Source: a beta proteobacterium AAP65 (GTDB lineage: Bacteria > Pseudomonadota > Gammaproteobacteria > Burkholderiales > Burkholderiaceae_C). Taken from it: DNA of 64,000 nucleotides. Positions 44,856 to 54,152 of the stretch are shown in pieces. Position 1 is the first letter of the stretch. Each line of letters opens with the position of its first letter. The stretch lies in contig LJHW01000002.1 in NCBI GenBank assembly GCA_001295865.1, positions 62,001 through 126,000 on the forward strand, given 5' to 3'. The notes beneath the pieces are model-generated. The model was not told the origin of the DNA and did no database searches. It saw nothing but the letters and a program-made list of their open reading frames with translations. A program made the position numbers and the translations under genes.

Positions 44856-46925
44856 ATGAGCGAAGCGAACCCGCTGCTGCAGCCCTGGCACACCGCGCAC
44901 GGCCTGCCGCCTTTTGATGCCCTGCAGCCGTCGCACTTCGAGCCGGCCCTGCGGTCGGCCATGCAGCAGCACCGGGGCGAGCTCGCCGCCATCGCCGCAC
45001 AGACCGAAGCGCCCAGCTTCGACAACACGCTGGCGGCCTTCGACCGCGCAGGCCGCCTGCTGGGCCGCATCGCGGCCACCTTCAGCAACCTCAACGGCTC
45101 GGCCACCAGCCCGGCGCTGCAGGCGGTGCAGCGCGAGATGGCCGCGCCCCTGGCGGCCCACCACAGCGCCGTGTACAACGACGCGGCGCTCTTCGCCCGC
45201 GTTGCCGCGCTGCACGCGCGCCGCGAGACCCTGGGCCTGAGCGCCGAGCAGCAGCGCCTGCTCGACCGCGTTCACACCGACTTCGTGCGCGCCGGCGCAC
45301 GCCTGGCGCCCGAAGCCCAGGCCCGCCACGCGCAGGTGATGCAGCAGCTGGCGCAGCTGACCACCCGCTTCGCGCAGAACGTGCTGCACGACGAAAGCAG
45401 CTGGGCCTTGCCGCTGCAGGGCGAGGCCGATCTTGCGGGCCTGCCGGAATTCGTGCGCGCCAACGCCGCGCAGGCCGCGGCCGACCGCGGCCTGGCGGGC
45501 CACGTGATCACGCTGTCGCGCTCGCTGGTGGTGCCTTTCCTCACCTTCAGCACCCGCCGCGACCTGCGCGAGTTGGCGTGGCGCGCCTGGACCGGCCGCG
45601 GTGAACACGCGGGCGATCACGACAACCGCGAGGTGGTGCGCGACATCCTGCGCCTGCGCCACGAGCAGGCCCGCCTGCACGGCCACGCCTGCTACGCCGA
45701 CCACGCGCTCACCGACACCATGGCCGGCACCCGCGCCGCCGTGCAGGGGCTGCTGGGCGAGGTGTGGCCGCGTGCGCTGCAGGCCGTGGAACGCGAGCGC
45801 CAGGCGCTGCTGCAGCAGATCGAGGCCGAAGGCCAGACCGCTGCCGTGGGCGAGATCGAACCCTGGGACTGGCGTTACTGGGCCGAGAAGGTGCGCCGCG
45901 CGCGTTATGCCGTGGACGACGCCGAGGTCAAACCGTACTTCGAGCTGGGCCGTGTGGTGGCCGCGGCTTTCGATTGCGCCGAGCGCCTCTTCGGCCTGCG
46001 GTTCGAGGCCCGCGCCGACATCCCGGTCTACCACCCCGACGTGAAGGCCTACGAGGTCTACGATCGCAGCGGTCGCTTGCAGGGCATCTTCCTGCAAGAC
46101 AACTTCGCGCGGCCCACCAAACGCAGCGGCGCCTGGATGAGCAACCTGCGCTGGCAGCACCGCAACGCACCCGACGGTGCGGCGCAGCTGCCGGTGATCC
46201 TGAACAACAACAACTTCGCCAAGGGCAGCCCGGGCGCGCCCACGCTCTTGAGCCTGGACGACGCACGCACGCTTTTCCACGAGTTCGGCCACGGCCTGCA
46301 CGGCCTGCTGAGCAACGTGACCTACGAGCGCCTCTCGGGCACCCAGGTGCTGCGCGATTTTGTCGAGCTCCCTTCGCAGATTTTCGAGCACTGGATCAAC
46401 GAGCCCGAGGTGCTGCAGCGCCATGCGCGCCACCACCAGACGGGCGAGCCCATACCGGCCGAACTGCTGCAACGCCTGAAGCAGGCGCAGCAGTTCAACC
46501 AGGGCTACGAGACCGTGCGTTACACCGCCAGCGCTATGGCCGACCTGGCCATCCACGCGCTGGGCGATGCGGAGCCGCCGGCCGATGTGTGCGCCTGGGA
46601 GGCCGATCTGCTGCAGCGCGCCGGTCTGCCGCACGCCGTGGGGCTGAACCACCGGCTGGTGCACTTCCAGCACCTGTTCGCGGGCAGCAGCTACGCCGCC
46701 GGTTACTACGTCTACCTCTGGGCCGAGGTGCTCGACGCCGACGGTTACGACGCCTTCACCGAAGCCGGCAGCCCCTTCGACCCGCAGGTGGCGCAGGCCC
46801 TGCAGCGCTACATCTACAGCAGCGGCAACAGCCTGGAGCCGGGCGCGGCCTATGCTGCCTTCCGCGGCCGCGCGGCCACGGTGCAGCCGCTGCTGAAGAA
46901 AAAGGGCTTGCTGCAGCCGGCTTGA
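44856..46925 (+). CDS. dcp: M3 family peptidyl-dipeptidase (Dcp-like)
   Basis: A 689-residue cytoplasmic zinc peptidase. The zinc motif is FHEFGHGLHGLL (HExxH) with the downstream Glu in the DFVELPSQIFEHW block. Similarity to Dcp is strong across WDWRYWAEKVRRARYAVDDAE, KPYFELGRVV and DIPVYHPDVKAYEVYD, and the C-terminal YAAGYYVYLWAEVL. The enzyme removes C-terminal dipeptides from peptides; oligopeptidase A (PrlC) is the close alternative, less likely from these blocks. It follows the coiled-coil gene by 8 bp and ends 10 bp from a convergent kinase gene. Confidence 0.9.
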   Translation: MSEANPLLQPWHTAHGLPPFDALQPSHFEPALRSAMQQHRGELAAIAAQTEAPSFDNTLAAFDRAGRLLGRIAATFSNLNGSATSPALQAVQREMAAPLAAHHSAVYNDAALFARVAALHARRETLGLSAEQQRLLDRVHTDFVRAGARLAPEAQARHAQVMQQLAQLTTRFAQNVLHDESSWALPLQGEADLAGLPEFVRANAAQAAADRGLAGHVITLSRSLVVPFLTFSTRRDLRELAWRAWTGRGEHAGDHDNREVVRDILRLRHEQARLHGHACYADHALTDTMAGTRAAVQGLLGEVWPRALQAVERERQALLQQIEAEGQTAAVGEIEPWDWRYWAEKVRRARYAVDDAEVKPYFELGRVVAAAFDCAERLFGLRFEARADIPVYHPDVKAYEVYDRSGRLQGIFLQDNFARPTKRSGAWMSNLRWQHRNAPDGAAQLPVILNNNNFAKGSPGAPTLLSLDDARTLFHEFGHGLHGLLSNVTYERLSGTQVLRDFVELPSQIFEHWINEPEVLQRHARHHQTGEPIPAELLQRLKQAQQFNQGYETVRYTASAMADLAIHALGDAEPPADVCAWEADLLQRAGLPHAVGLNHRLVHFQHLFAGSSYAAGYYVYLWAEVLDADGYDAFTEAGSPFDPQVAQALQRYIYSSGNSLEPGAAYAAFRGRAATVQPLLKKKGLLQPA

Positions 46926-46935
46926 GCAGGCCCGT

Positions 46936-49680
46936 TCAGGCCGCCGCTGCCGGCGGCCCGAACAGCGCCTCCAGCGACGCGAGGAAGGCCGTGAAGTCCA
47001 GCGGCTTGGTCCAGTAGTCGCTCATGCCGGCGGCCAGCGCACGTTCGATGTCCTCGGGCATGGCGTTGGCCGACAGCGCGATCACCGGCACCTGGGCCAG
47101 TGCCGAGTGCATGCGCAGCCGGCGCAAGACTTCGAAGCCGTCCATGTCGGGCAGCTGCATGTCCAGCAGCACGAGGTCGGGCTCCAGGGCCTGGGCCATC
47201 AGCACGCCGCGCGCGCCGTCTTCGGCCACATGCAACTGCAGGTCGGGCCGGCGCTGCAGCAACTCGCGGATGATCAGCGCGTTGACCGGGTTGTCCTCGA
47301 TGTAGAGCAAGGTGGCGCGAACCACCCGGCTGCCGCGGTCTGCCAGGGCGGGCGGCAGGGGCGTGGGCGGCACTTCGTTCTCGGCGGCGCCGCCAGGCGC
47401 TGGCGCCTGCTCTCCGTCGGCCAGGTGCAGTTCGAACACGCTGCCCACGCCAGCTTCGCTTTCCACCTGCACCCTGCCGCCCATGCGTTCAAGCAGGGCC
47501 TTCACGATGGCCAGACCGATGCCCGAGCCTTCGACGGCGTCGGGGCCGTCGCCGTGGCGCCCGAGGCGGTTGAAGGGTTCAAAAAGATGGCGCATCTGCT
47601 CTGCGTCCATGCCGCGGCCGTTGTCGCTGACGCGCAGCACGCGCTGGCGCCCCTGGGCCAAGGCCTCGATGCGCACCGTGCCCCCGGGCCGGTTGTACTT
47701 GACCGCGTTGGTCAGCAGGTTCAGCAGCGCCTGGCGCAAGCGTGTGGCGTCGGCCAGCACGCAGCCTTCCAGCGCGCCGAGCTGCAGTTGTACGCCGTGG
47801 CGCTCGCGCAGATCGCCCAGCATCGGCAGCGTCTGCGCCACCAGCGGCGCCAGCGCCACGGGCTGCAGCGCGATGCGCAGCTCGCCGCTTTCCAGGCTGG
47901 AGAGGTCGAGCACGTCGTTGATGAGGGCCAGCAGGTGTTGACCGGCCGAGCGGATGTGCTCGACCCGGCCGCGGCGGGCCAGCGCAGCCGGTTCGCCGCC
48001 GTCGGGTTCGGTCAGCAACAACTGCGCAAAGCCCAGCACTGCGTTCAGCGGCGTGCGCAACTCGTGGCTCATGCGCGCCAGGAAGCGGCTCTTGGCGCGG
48101 CTTTGACCCAGCGCGATCTCACGTTCGCGGCGGGCCTCCTCGGCGTTGCGCTTGTCGGTCACGTCCCAGTTCACGCCGATGCGGCGCCGGCCGCCTTCGT
48201 CGCGGATCTCCACCGAACGTGAGGCCAGCCAGCGCACCTGGCCATCGGGCCAGACGACCCGGAACTCGCTTTCGAAGGGGGCGCCGCTGCGAAAGGCGGC
48301 ACTCATCTGCGGCGACAGCCAGACCCAGTCTTCGGGGTGCACACACGCGGCGCGTTCGGCTTCGCTCATCGCACGGCTTTCAGGGGCGCGGCCGCGCAGC
48401 CGCCACATCTGGCTGTCCCAGGTGGCGGCGCCGGTCTGCAGGTCGAGCTGCCAGGCCCCCAGGCCAGCGCCGCGCGCGGCCAGCGCCACGCTCTCTTCGG
48501 CGGCGCGCAGGGCCTGCTCGGCGCTGCGCCGCTCGGTGAGGTCGATGACGATGCCGAACATCACCGGGTTGTCGGGGCCACGTTCGATGCGCGTGTGTGT
48601 GGAGAGATGGCGAACGCTGCCATCGGGGCGCATGGCACGCAGCGTCAGGTCGTGGCTGGGGTGTCGGCTGCGCAGCCAGGCTTCGAAGTTGCGTTGCACG
48701 TGAGCACGGTCTTCGGGGTGCACGCAGCGGTCGAGCCAGGCCTGCAGCGTGGGCGGTGGTTCGCCTTTGGACAGGTCGAACATCTGGCGCATGGGCGCGT
48801 TCCAGGTGGGTTTGCCACCGCGCTCGGCCACCCAGTAGCCGATCCCCGCAGCTTCGGTGGCCTGCACAAAGCGGCGTTTGGTCTCCGCGGCCTGGCGCTG
48901 TTCTTCGTGCTGGGCCGTGACGTCCATGGCCACGCCGATGAAGGCCTGCGGGTGGCCGTCGGCATCGCGCTGCAGCACGCGGCGCGTCATCACCTGGCGC
49001 CAGCTGCCATCGGCGCGGCGGTAGCGGGCCTGCATGTCGGTGGGGCCGGGCTGGCGCAGCGCACGTTCGGCCGATGCCACCACGCCGGGCAAGTCGTCAG
49101 GGTGGATGAAATGACGCACCTCGTCGATGGACAGGCCCTCGGGCCTTGGCGGGATGTCCAGTACGCGGTAGGCCTGCGCGTTGTAGTGCATGCGCTGCGT
49201 GGCCAGGTCGTGGCGCCAGATGGCGATGTTGCCGAGATCGACCGCCAGCGCCAGGGCCGACTGTGCTTCGGCCAGCGGGCTGTCGCCGGCCACCTCGGTG
49301 GGGGCGTGGGCGGGCTGCAGTGCCAGCACCCAGCCGCCGGCCGGCAGCGGCCGGCTGCGCGCGTCCAGCCAGCGCCCGGCGGTGCCCTGGCGTGCCAGGG
49401 CCCGTTGCACGGGTTTGGCAGCCATCAGCACCTCGGCGTCGCGCGGGTCGAGGCAGAGCGCGGCCAAGGGCAGGCCGGGGCGCAGGTCGGTGTCGAGCAG
49501 CGTGCAGGCCGCGGGGTTGGCGTATTGCAGGCGGCCCGCCGCGCAGATGTGCAGCAGCGCGGTTGGCGCCTCGTCCAGCAGGGCCCAGGCGGCATCGGCA
49601 GTGGGGGCGGGGTCCCCGGCAGTCAAGGGCGGGGCCGGGGGTGTTGCGGCGGGCGTGTCGTGCTGCGGAGGCAAGGGCAT
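46936..49680 (-). CDS. hybrid sensor histidine kinase with several PAS domains and a receiver
   Basis: A 914-residue signalling protein with no clear membrane segment, so probably cytoplasmic. From N to C: an N-terminal PAS-like region (about 30-115), three further PAS/PAC modules (about 140-265, 270-390 and 400-515, each with an HPED/HPDD motif and an ending like GVAMDVTAQ, GIVIDLTER, GVNWDVTDK), a HisKA domain with H539 in MSHELRTPLNAV, a HATPase with DNGRGMDAEQM and GSGIGLAIVKALLERMGG, and a receiver with D840 in LVLLDMQLPDMDGFEVL. No HPt domain or output domain is present, so phosphorelay must go to another protein. The signal is unknown. Confidence 0.92.
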   Translation of the reverse strand: MPLPPQHDTPAATPPAPPLTAGDPAPTADAAWALLDEAPTALLHICAAGRLQYANPAACTLLDTDLRPGLPLAALCLDPRDAEVLMAAKPVQRALARQGTAGRWLDARSRPLPAGGWVLALQPAHAPTEVAGDSPLAEAQSALALAVDLGNIAIWRHDLATQRMHYNAQAYRVLDIPPRPEGLSIDEVRHFIHPDDLPGVVASAERALRQPGPTDMQARYRRADGSWRQVMTRRVLQRDADGHPQAFIGVAMDVTAQHEEQRQAAETKRRFVQATEAAGIGYWVAERGGKPTWNAPMRQMFDLSKGEPPPTLQAWLDRCVHPEDRAHVQRNFEAWLRSRHPSHDLTLRAMRPDGSVRHLSTHTRIERGPDNPVMFGIVIDLTERRSAEQALRAAEESVALAARGAGLGAWQLDLQTGAATWDSQMWRLRGRAPESRAMSEAERAACVHPEDWVWLSPQMSAAFRSGAPFESEFRVVWPDGQVRWLASRSVEIRDEGGRRRIGVNWDVTDKRNAEEARREREIALGQSRAKSRFLARMSHELRTPLNAVLGFAQLLLTEPDGGEPAALARRGRVEHIRSAGQHLLALINDVLDLSSLESGELRIALQPVALAPLVAQTLPMLGDLRERHGVQLQLGALEGCVLADATRLRQALLNLLTNAVKYNRPGGTVRIEALAQGRQRVLRVSDNGRGMDAEQMRHLFEPFNRLGRHGDGPDAVEGSGIGLAIVKALLERMGGRVQVESEAGVGSVFELHLADGEQAPAPGGAAENEVPPTPLPPALADRGSRVVRATLLYIEDNPVNALIIRELLQRRPDLQLHVAEDGARGVLMAQALEPDLVLLDMQLPDMDGFEVLRRLRMHSALAQVPVIALSANAMPEDIERALAAGMSDYWTKPLDFTAFLASLEALFGPPAAAA

Positions 49681-49809
49681 CTCGACGGCTGTACGCCCGG
49701 CGGGCGTAGGGAGGGCTGCTGCGCTTGCAGTATCGCGCGCTGCGCCGCGCCCGGGGCGCGGCCTGGCCTCGGGGTTTTCATCGGTTTGCGGCGCCGGGCC
49801 CCGGCCCGG

Positions 49810-50592
49810 TCACATGGGCTTGAACCGCCAGGCCCAGGCCTGGCTGACGGCCAGGGTCTCGCCGTGCTGCCGCAGGTGCAGCGTGATGCGGCCGAGTTCG
49901 TCGCGCTGGGCGCGGGCGATGGCGCTGGCGCGCACGATGGCGCCGCGGTGCACCTGCCAGAAGGCCTCGGGGTCCAGGCCGTCGGCAATCTCGCGCAGCG
50001 GCTTGCGCACATGCGCTTCGTCGGTGGCGGTGACGACCCGCGTGTACTTCTCGTCGCTCTGGAAAAACAGCACCTCGTCGATGGCGAACATCTTGATGGT
50101 GTCGCCCACGCTGGCGCTCAGCCAGCGCAGGCGCGGCGGGCCCCCCGCTTCGGCCGCGGCGCCGCCCTGCAGGCGCCCGGCCAGGCGCTGCAGCAGTGTG
50201 TCGATGTCGGGCGCCGGGGCCGCACTGCGCAGGCGCTGCTGCAGGCGCTGCACGGCCTGGGCCAGGCGCTCGGCGTTCACCGGCTTGAGCAGGTAGTCCA
50301 CCGCGCCGGCGTCGAAGGCGGCCACGGCATGGCTGTCGTAGGCGGTGGTGAACACGGTGTGGCAGCGGCCGCTGGCCGCACGCGCGACATCCAGCCCGTT
50401 CATGCCGGGCATGCGGATGTCGAGGAAAGCGATCTGCGGCGCCAGGGTCTCCAGCGCCTCCACCGCGGCGGGGCCGTCTTCGCACTCGGCCACCACCTGC
50501 AACTCGGGCCAGGCGCTGGCCAGCATGCGGCGCAGTTCGGCACGGGGCAGGTCTTCGTCGTCGGCGATCAGGGCCGTGGGCGCGGTGTTCAT
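49810..50592 (-). CDS. LytTR-family response regulator (AlgR-like)
   Basis: A 260-residue regulator. The receiver domain spans 1-120 with acidic pocket DDED at 11-14, phosphoacceptor D58 in AFLDIRMPGMNG and the conserved Lys in YLLKPV. The C-terminal LytTR DNA-binding domain spans about 150-258 (IKMFAIDEVLFFQSDEKYTRVVT; FWQVHRGAIVRASAI). Its ATG overlaps the stop of the LytS-type kinase gene by 4 nt, so it is that kinase's partner. Target promoters cannot be identified from this window. Confidence 0.93.
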   Translation of the reverse strand: MNTAPTALIADDEDLPRAELRRMLASAWPELQVVAECEDGPAAVEALETLAPQIAFLDIRMPGMNGLDVARAASGRCHTVFTTAYDSHAVAAFDAGAVDYLLKPVNAERLAQAVQRLQQRLRSAAPAPDIDTLLQRLAGRLQGGAAAEAGGPPRLRWLSASVGDTIKMFAIDEVLFFQSDEKYTRVVTATDEAHVRKPLREIADGLDPEAFWQVHRGAIVRASAIARAQRDELGRITLHLRQHGETLAVSQAWAWRFKPM

Positions 50593-51950
50593 GGCGCTTG
50601 CTCCGGGGGCAGGCTGAGGGTGGCGGCCACGCCGCCATCGGCGCGGGCCTTGAGCGTGAGGGCGGCGGCGGCGCCGTACATCTGGCGCAGGCGTTCGCGG
50701 ATGTTGCTCAGGCCCAGGCCGCTGCCGCCGGCACTGGCGCCGAAGCCGGCGCCGTCGTCGGCCACCGTCACTTCCAGGCCACCGTCGGCGCGGCGCTGTG
50801 CCCGCACCTGCACCCGCACCGGGCCCACCTTGGGCTCGGCGCCGTGTTTGACCGCGTTTTCGGCCAGCGAAATCAGCATCAGCGGCGGGCAGCGCAGGCC
50901 GAGCAGGTCGTCGTCGGCCTGCACCGCCCAGGCCAGGCGCGGCATGCGCGCCGCCATCAGGCCCAGGTAGGCACGCACGATGTCGAGCTGCCCGCCCAGC
51001 GTGGCCTCGCTGTCGCCACTGCTGCGCAGGCGCGGGATGGCTGCGCGCAGGTAGTCCACCAGGCGGTCGATCATCTCGCTGGCGCGCGCCGGGTCGGTGG
51101 CGATGGCGCTGCGCACGCCGGCCAAGGTGTTGAAGAGGAAGTGCGGTTCCACCTGCGCGGCCAGCACGCTCAGGCGGAGCTCGGCCTCGCGGCGCTGGGC
51201 CTGGGCGCGTTCCAGCTCCTGTTCGCGCGCGAGTGCGGCCAGGCCCAGGCGTTCACGCCGCCAGCCCCACAACGCCACGCCGCCGGCCATCCAGAAGCTG
51301 AACAGCGCGCTGGTGACGCCGTTGCTCAGGCGGGTCATGGGGCTCAGCACGGCTTCGTCTTCGGCGCTGGGCCTGGGCTCGGCAGCGGCAGCTGGCGCGG
51401 TGTTCACGCTCACGCCGATCGAGATGGCCATGCGTTTGCGCTTGCCGCTTTCGTCGACGGCGCCGGTGGCTTCGGCGATGGCCTGTTTCAGCGGCTCGCT
51501 GCCGAACTGGTGGAAGGCCAGCAGCGCCAGCACCACGCCCACCACCACCGCGGCCAGCGCGTAACGCTCACGCGCCTCGGGCCAGCCCTGGCGGCGCACC
51601 CACAAGGCCAGCGGTGGCCCGATGAGCAGCGGCGCAAAGAGCTGCACGGCCAGCTGTGCCAGCCCGCCCAGGGGCATTTCCGCCAGCGTCTGGCTGGCCA
51701 GCAGCGGCCCGCCCGCCGTCAGCAGGCCCAGCAGCAGCACGAGCGCAAAGACCTGCGTGCGCCCGCGCACCCAGGGCGCGCTGAACACGGGGTAGCGCCG
51801 GTAGCGGGTGAACCAGCCGTGGCCACTGCCGGTCAGGGCCACCGGCAAGGGCGCATCCAAGGGCTGCAGCAGCGGTGCGGCCGCCAGGGCCGCAGGCGAG
51901 CTTGCCGCTGCGCCGCCCGCTGGGCTGGTGGTGGAAGAGGACACAAGCAT
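50589..51950 (-). CDS. LytS/AlgZ-type membrane sensor histidine kinase
   Basis: A 453-residue kinase. The N-terminal 215 residues hold about five hydrophobic segments (for example TQVFALVLLLGLLTAGGPLLA and ALAAVVVGVVLALLAFHQF) and a loop with KRKRMA. The kinase part is the His_kinase (PF06580) type with H270 in QVEPHFLFNTLAGVRSAI and a HATPase with SLAENAVKHGAEP and GLGLSNIRERL. It would phosphorylate the LytTR regulator encoded directly downstream. The ligand is unknown. A 70-residue membrane protein gene is divergent from it. Confidence 0.92.
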   Translation of the reverse strand: MLVSSSTTSPAGGAAASSPAALAAAPLLQPLDAPLPVALTGSGHGWFTRYRRYPVFSAPWVRGRTQVFALVLLLGLLTAGGPLLASQTLAEMPLGGLAQLAVQLFAPLLIGPPLALWVRRQGWPEARERYALAAVVVGVVLALLAFHQFGSEPLKQAIAEATGAVDESGKRKRMAISIGVSVNTAPAAAAEPRPSAEDEAVLSPMTRLSNGVTSALFSFWMAGGVALWGWRRERLGLAALAREQELERAQAQRREAELRLSVLAAQVEPHFLFNTLAGVRSAIATDPARASEMIDRLVDYLRAAIPRLRSSGDSEATLGGQLDIVRAYLGLMAARMPRLAWAVQADDDLLGLRCPPLMLISLAENAVKHGAEPKVGPVRVQVRAQRRADGGLEVTVADDGAGFGASAGGSGLGLSNIRERLRQMYGAAAALTLKARADGGVAATLSLPPEQAP

Positions 51951-52117
51951 GGGCGCAGCCTAACCGCGCCGGCCCAGCCTGCGCGCCCGCGCGACCAAGC
52001 GCCCCCGGTTCGGGATCAAGCCTGCGCCGGTGCGGGCGAACGTGCCGCCGAGACCCGCTGCGCTAAGCTGCGCGCCCACCGCCGACCCACCCCGCTGTCC
52101 ACCCACCGCCCCCGACC

Positions 52118-52330
52118 ATGCAGTTCAGCCGCCTCTGGCAACCCCGCCGCCTGCTCTTCTGGCAGATGGTGATGTTCAACGTGCTCTCGTCGGTGTGCGG
52201 CTATGCGCTGCGCGCGCTGCCGCTGAACACCGTGGGCCTGCTGCTGGTGGGCGGCGTGGCGCTGCTCAACGTGGCCTTCGGCCTGCTGGCGGCGTGGATG
52301 CTGTTGAAAGACCCGCCGCCGCCGCGCTGA
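52118..52330 (+). CDS. small membrane protein, 70 residues, unknown
   Basis: A 70-residue protein with two predicted membrane helices (about 14-32 and 38-63: VMFNVLSSVCGYALRAL and VGLLLVGGVALLNVAFGLLAA), a basic N-terminus (SRLWQPRRLLFW) and a KDPPPPR tail. It has the shape of small conserved membrane proteins in related Burkholderiales. It is divergent from the LytS-type kinase across a 167-bp gap in which I found no clear promoter or binding site. No function can be assigned. The start at 52118 has no strong ribosome binding site. Confidence 0.65.
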   Translation: MQFSRLWQPRRLLFWQMVMFNVLSSVCGYALRALPLNTVGLLLVGGVALLNVAFGLLAAWMLLKDPPPPR

Positions 52331-52358
52331 ACGGCGGCAGCGGTCCAGGTGCAGCCCC

Positions 52359-53348
52359 TCAGAGCGGCTGGAAACCCGTCTTGCGGATGATCTCGGCCCA
52401 GCTCTTGGTGTAGGCGCGTTCACGCGCGGCCAGTGCGCCGGCGTCCATGTATTCCACGCTCAGGCCCAGGGCCGTGAGGCGGGTTTTCACCTCGGCCTGC
52501 TGCAGCACCTTGGCCAGTGCCGCGCCGAAGGCGTCCACCGTCGCCTTGGGCGTGCCGGCCGGTGCGAAGAAGCCGTAGTAGGGCAGGGCCTCGAAGCCGC
52601 CCATGCCGAGTTCGGCCAGCGTGGGCACCTCGGGCAGCACCGCCTGGCGCGCCGTACCGCCCACCGCCACCAGGCGGATGCGGCCGGCCTTGTGCGCATC
52701 GATGAAATCGGGCACCGAGCCGATGCCGGCGTTGATCTGGTTGCCCAGCATGTCGGCCATCATCGGCGCGCTGCCGCGGTAGGGCGCGGGCACCAGGTCG
52801 AGCCGGTACTGCCCGCCCAGCAGCTTGACCATGAACTCGGGCGTCGAGGCCGGTGCCGGCACGCCCACCACCCCCTTGCCCTGGCCGCTGGCCTTCACCC
52901 AGGCCACGTACTCGGCCAGGCTCTTGGCCGGTGTGCCCGGCGAGACGGCAAACCCGTTGACGAAGCTGGCGAAGCCGGCGACCGGGGTGAAGTCTTTCGC
53001 AGGATCGAAGCCCGGCGTCTTCGACACCAGCGGCAGCACGCTCACCGTGTGGTCGTGCGTGATGAAGAGCGTGCTGCCGTCGGCGGGCGCGTTTTTCAGC
53101 GCCTGGGCCGCCAGCTGGCCGCCGGCGCCGGGCTTGTTCTCGACGATGACGGTGACACCCAGCTCGTCTTTCAGCTTCTCGGCCAGCACGCGCGCGATGG
53201 CGTCGGTGCCGCCGCCGGCGGGGAAGCCGACCAGGATCTTCAGCGTCTTGTTCTGGGCCAGGGCCGGGCCGGCCGCCAGTGCCAGGGTGGCGATGGCAAG
53301 TGTGGCCAGGGCGCCCAACACGGTGCGGCGGGGCTTGAAGGTGCGCAT
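52359..53348 (-). CDS. Bug-family tripartite tricarboxylate transporter substrate-binding protein
   Basis: A 329-residue periplasmic solute-binding protein with a signal peptide of about 31 residues ending in ALA. The family blocks are KTLKILVGFPAGGGTDAIARVLAE, VIVENKPGAGGQLAAQAL and VAVGGTARQAVLPEVPTLAELG. Bug proteins are very numerous in Burkholderiales; ligands are usually carboxylates, but no TctAB membrane genes lie here, so this is an orphan. GAGGAGG precedes the ATG, a strong ribosome binding site. Ligand unknown. Confidence 0.93.
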   Translation of the reverse strand: MRTFKPRRTVLGALATLAIATLALAAGPALAQNKTLKILVGFPAGGGTDAIARVLAEKLKDELGVTVIVENKPGAGGQLAAQALKNAPADGSTLFITHDHTVSVLPLVSKTPGFDPAKDFTPVAGFASFVNGFAVSPGTPAKSLAEYVAWVKASGQGKGVVGVPAPASTPEFMVKLLGGQYRLDLVPAPYRGSAPMMADMLGNQINAGIGSVPDFIDAHKAGRIRLVAVGGTARQAVLPEVPTLAELGMGGFEALPYYGFFAPAGTPKATVDAFGAALAKVLQQAEVKTRLTALGLSVEYMDAGALAARERAYTKSWAEIIRKTGFQPL

Positions 53349-53388
53349 GGGGAAACCTCCTCTTCGGGTGCTCGTGGGATGTCGGTCT

Positions 53389-54108
53389 TCAGCGCGCCGG
53401 TGTGTCGCTGCGCAGCACGGCCAGCACGTCGGAATGGAACTCGCGGCGGTAGAGGATGGCCACCACCGCGGCGCTGCCGGCGATCATCGCCCAGGGCGAG
53501 AAGAACCAGGCCACCGCGGCAAAGCTGAAGTAGTAGGCGCGCAGGCCGTCGTTGAAGGTTTCGGCGGCCAGGCCCATCACACGGCCGGCGCGCAGCGCGA
53601 AGGCTTCACGCTCTTCGTCGCTGTTGTAGCGGTCGTGCGGCGGGGCGGCGGCCACCAGGAGTGCGCCGAAGGTGTACTGGCGCAGGCTCCAGGTGAAGCG
53701 GAAGAAGGCGTGCACGAAGATGGCCAGCAGCAGCACCACCTTGAGGTCGAAGACCAGCATGGTGGTGCGCGCGGCGAAGGGGATCTCGCGCACCAGCTCG
53801 CTGGCCTTGTCGCTGGCCGACAGCGCCGCCAGCAGGCCGCCGATGATGAGGATGGTGGTGCTGGCGAAGAAGCTCGGGCTGGTGGAGAGGTTCTGCACCA
53901 CCACGCCGTCGACCACGCGGTTCTCGCGCCAGGTGGTCTGCAGCATCCAGCGGGTGCGCTCGCGGTTGGTCAGCGCCAGCAGCGAGGGCTGCACGGCGGC
54001 GCGCACGCGCGCGAAATGCGCGTAGCCCGCCCAGGCGGCGAAGAGCAGGCCGAGTGCCGCCCAGTCTGACCAGGGCAGCACACGCCACAAAGCAAGCAGG
54101 GTGTCCAC
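53389..54108 (-). CDS. DUF599 membrane protein
   Basis: A 239-residue protein with four or more membrane helices and the DUF599 pattern: a first helix DWAALGLLFAAWAGY, then LTNRERTRWMLQTTWRENRVVDGVVVQNLS, FFASTTILIIGGLLAAL, and RMGLAAETFNDGLRAYYFSFAA-type C-terminal block (GLAAETFNDGLRAYYF). The function of the family is unknown. The frame is open further upstream, but the GTG at 54108 gives a normal N-terminus. It lies between the Bug gene and the flavodoxin gene on the same strand. Confidence 0.88.
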   Translation of the reverse strand: MDTLLALWRVLPWSDWAALGLLFAAWAGYAHFARVRAAVQPSLLALTNRERTRWMLQTTWRENRVVDGVVVQNLSTSPSFFASTTILIIGGLLAALSASDKASELVREIPFAARTTMLVFDLKVVLLLAIFVHAFFRFTWSLRQYTFGALLVAAAPPHDRYNSDEEREAFALRAGRVMGLAAETFNDGLRAYYFSFAAVAWFFSPWAMIAGSAAVVAILYRREFHSDVLAVLRSDTPAR

Positions 54109-54152
54109 GCGGGCGACTGTAGCGCCCGGCCCGCGTGGGCCGCCGGCGTGGA

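Noticed and set aside
52000..52025. A sequence resembling an AlgR box between the LytS gene and the small membrane protein
   Set aside because: The match to the consensus (ACCGTTCGTC type) is poor and it is not repeated; too weak to report as a binding site.
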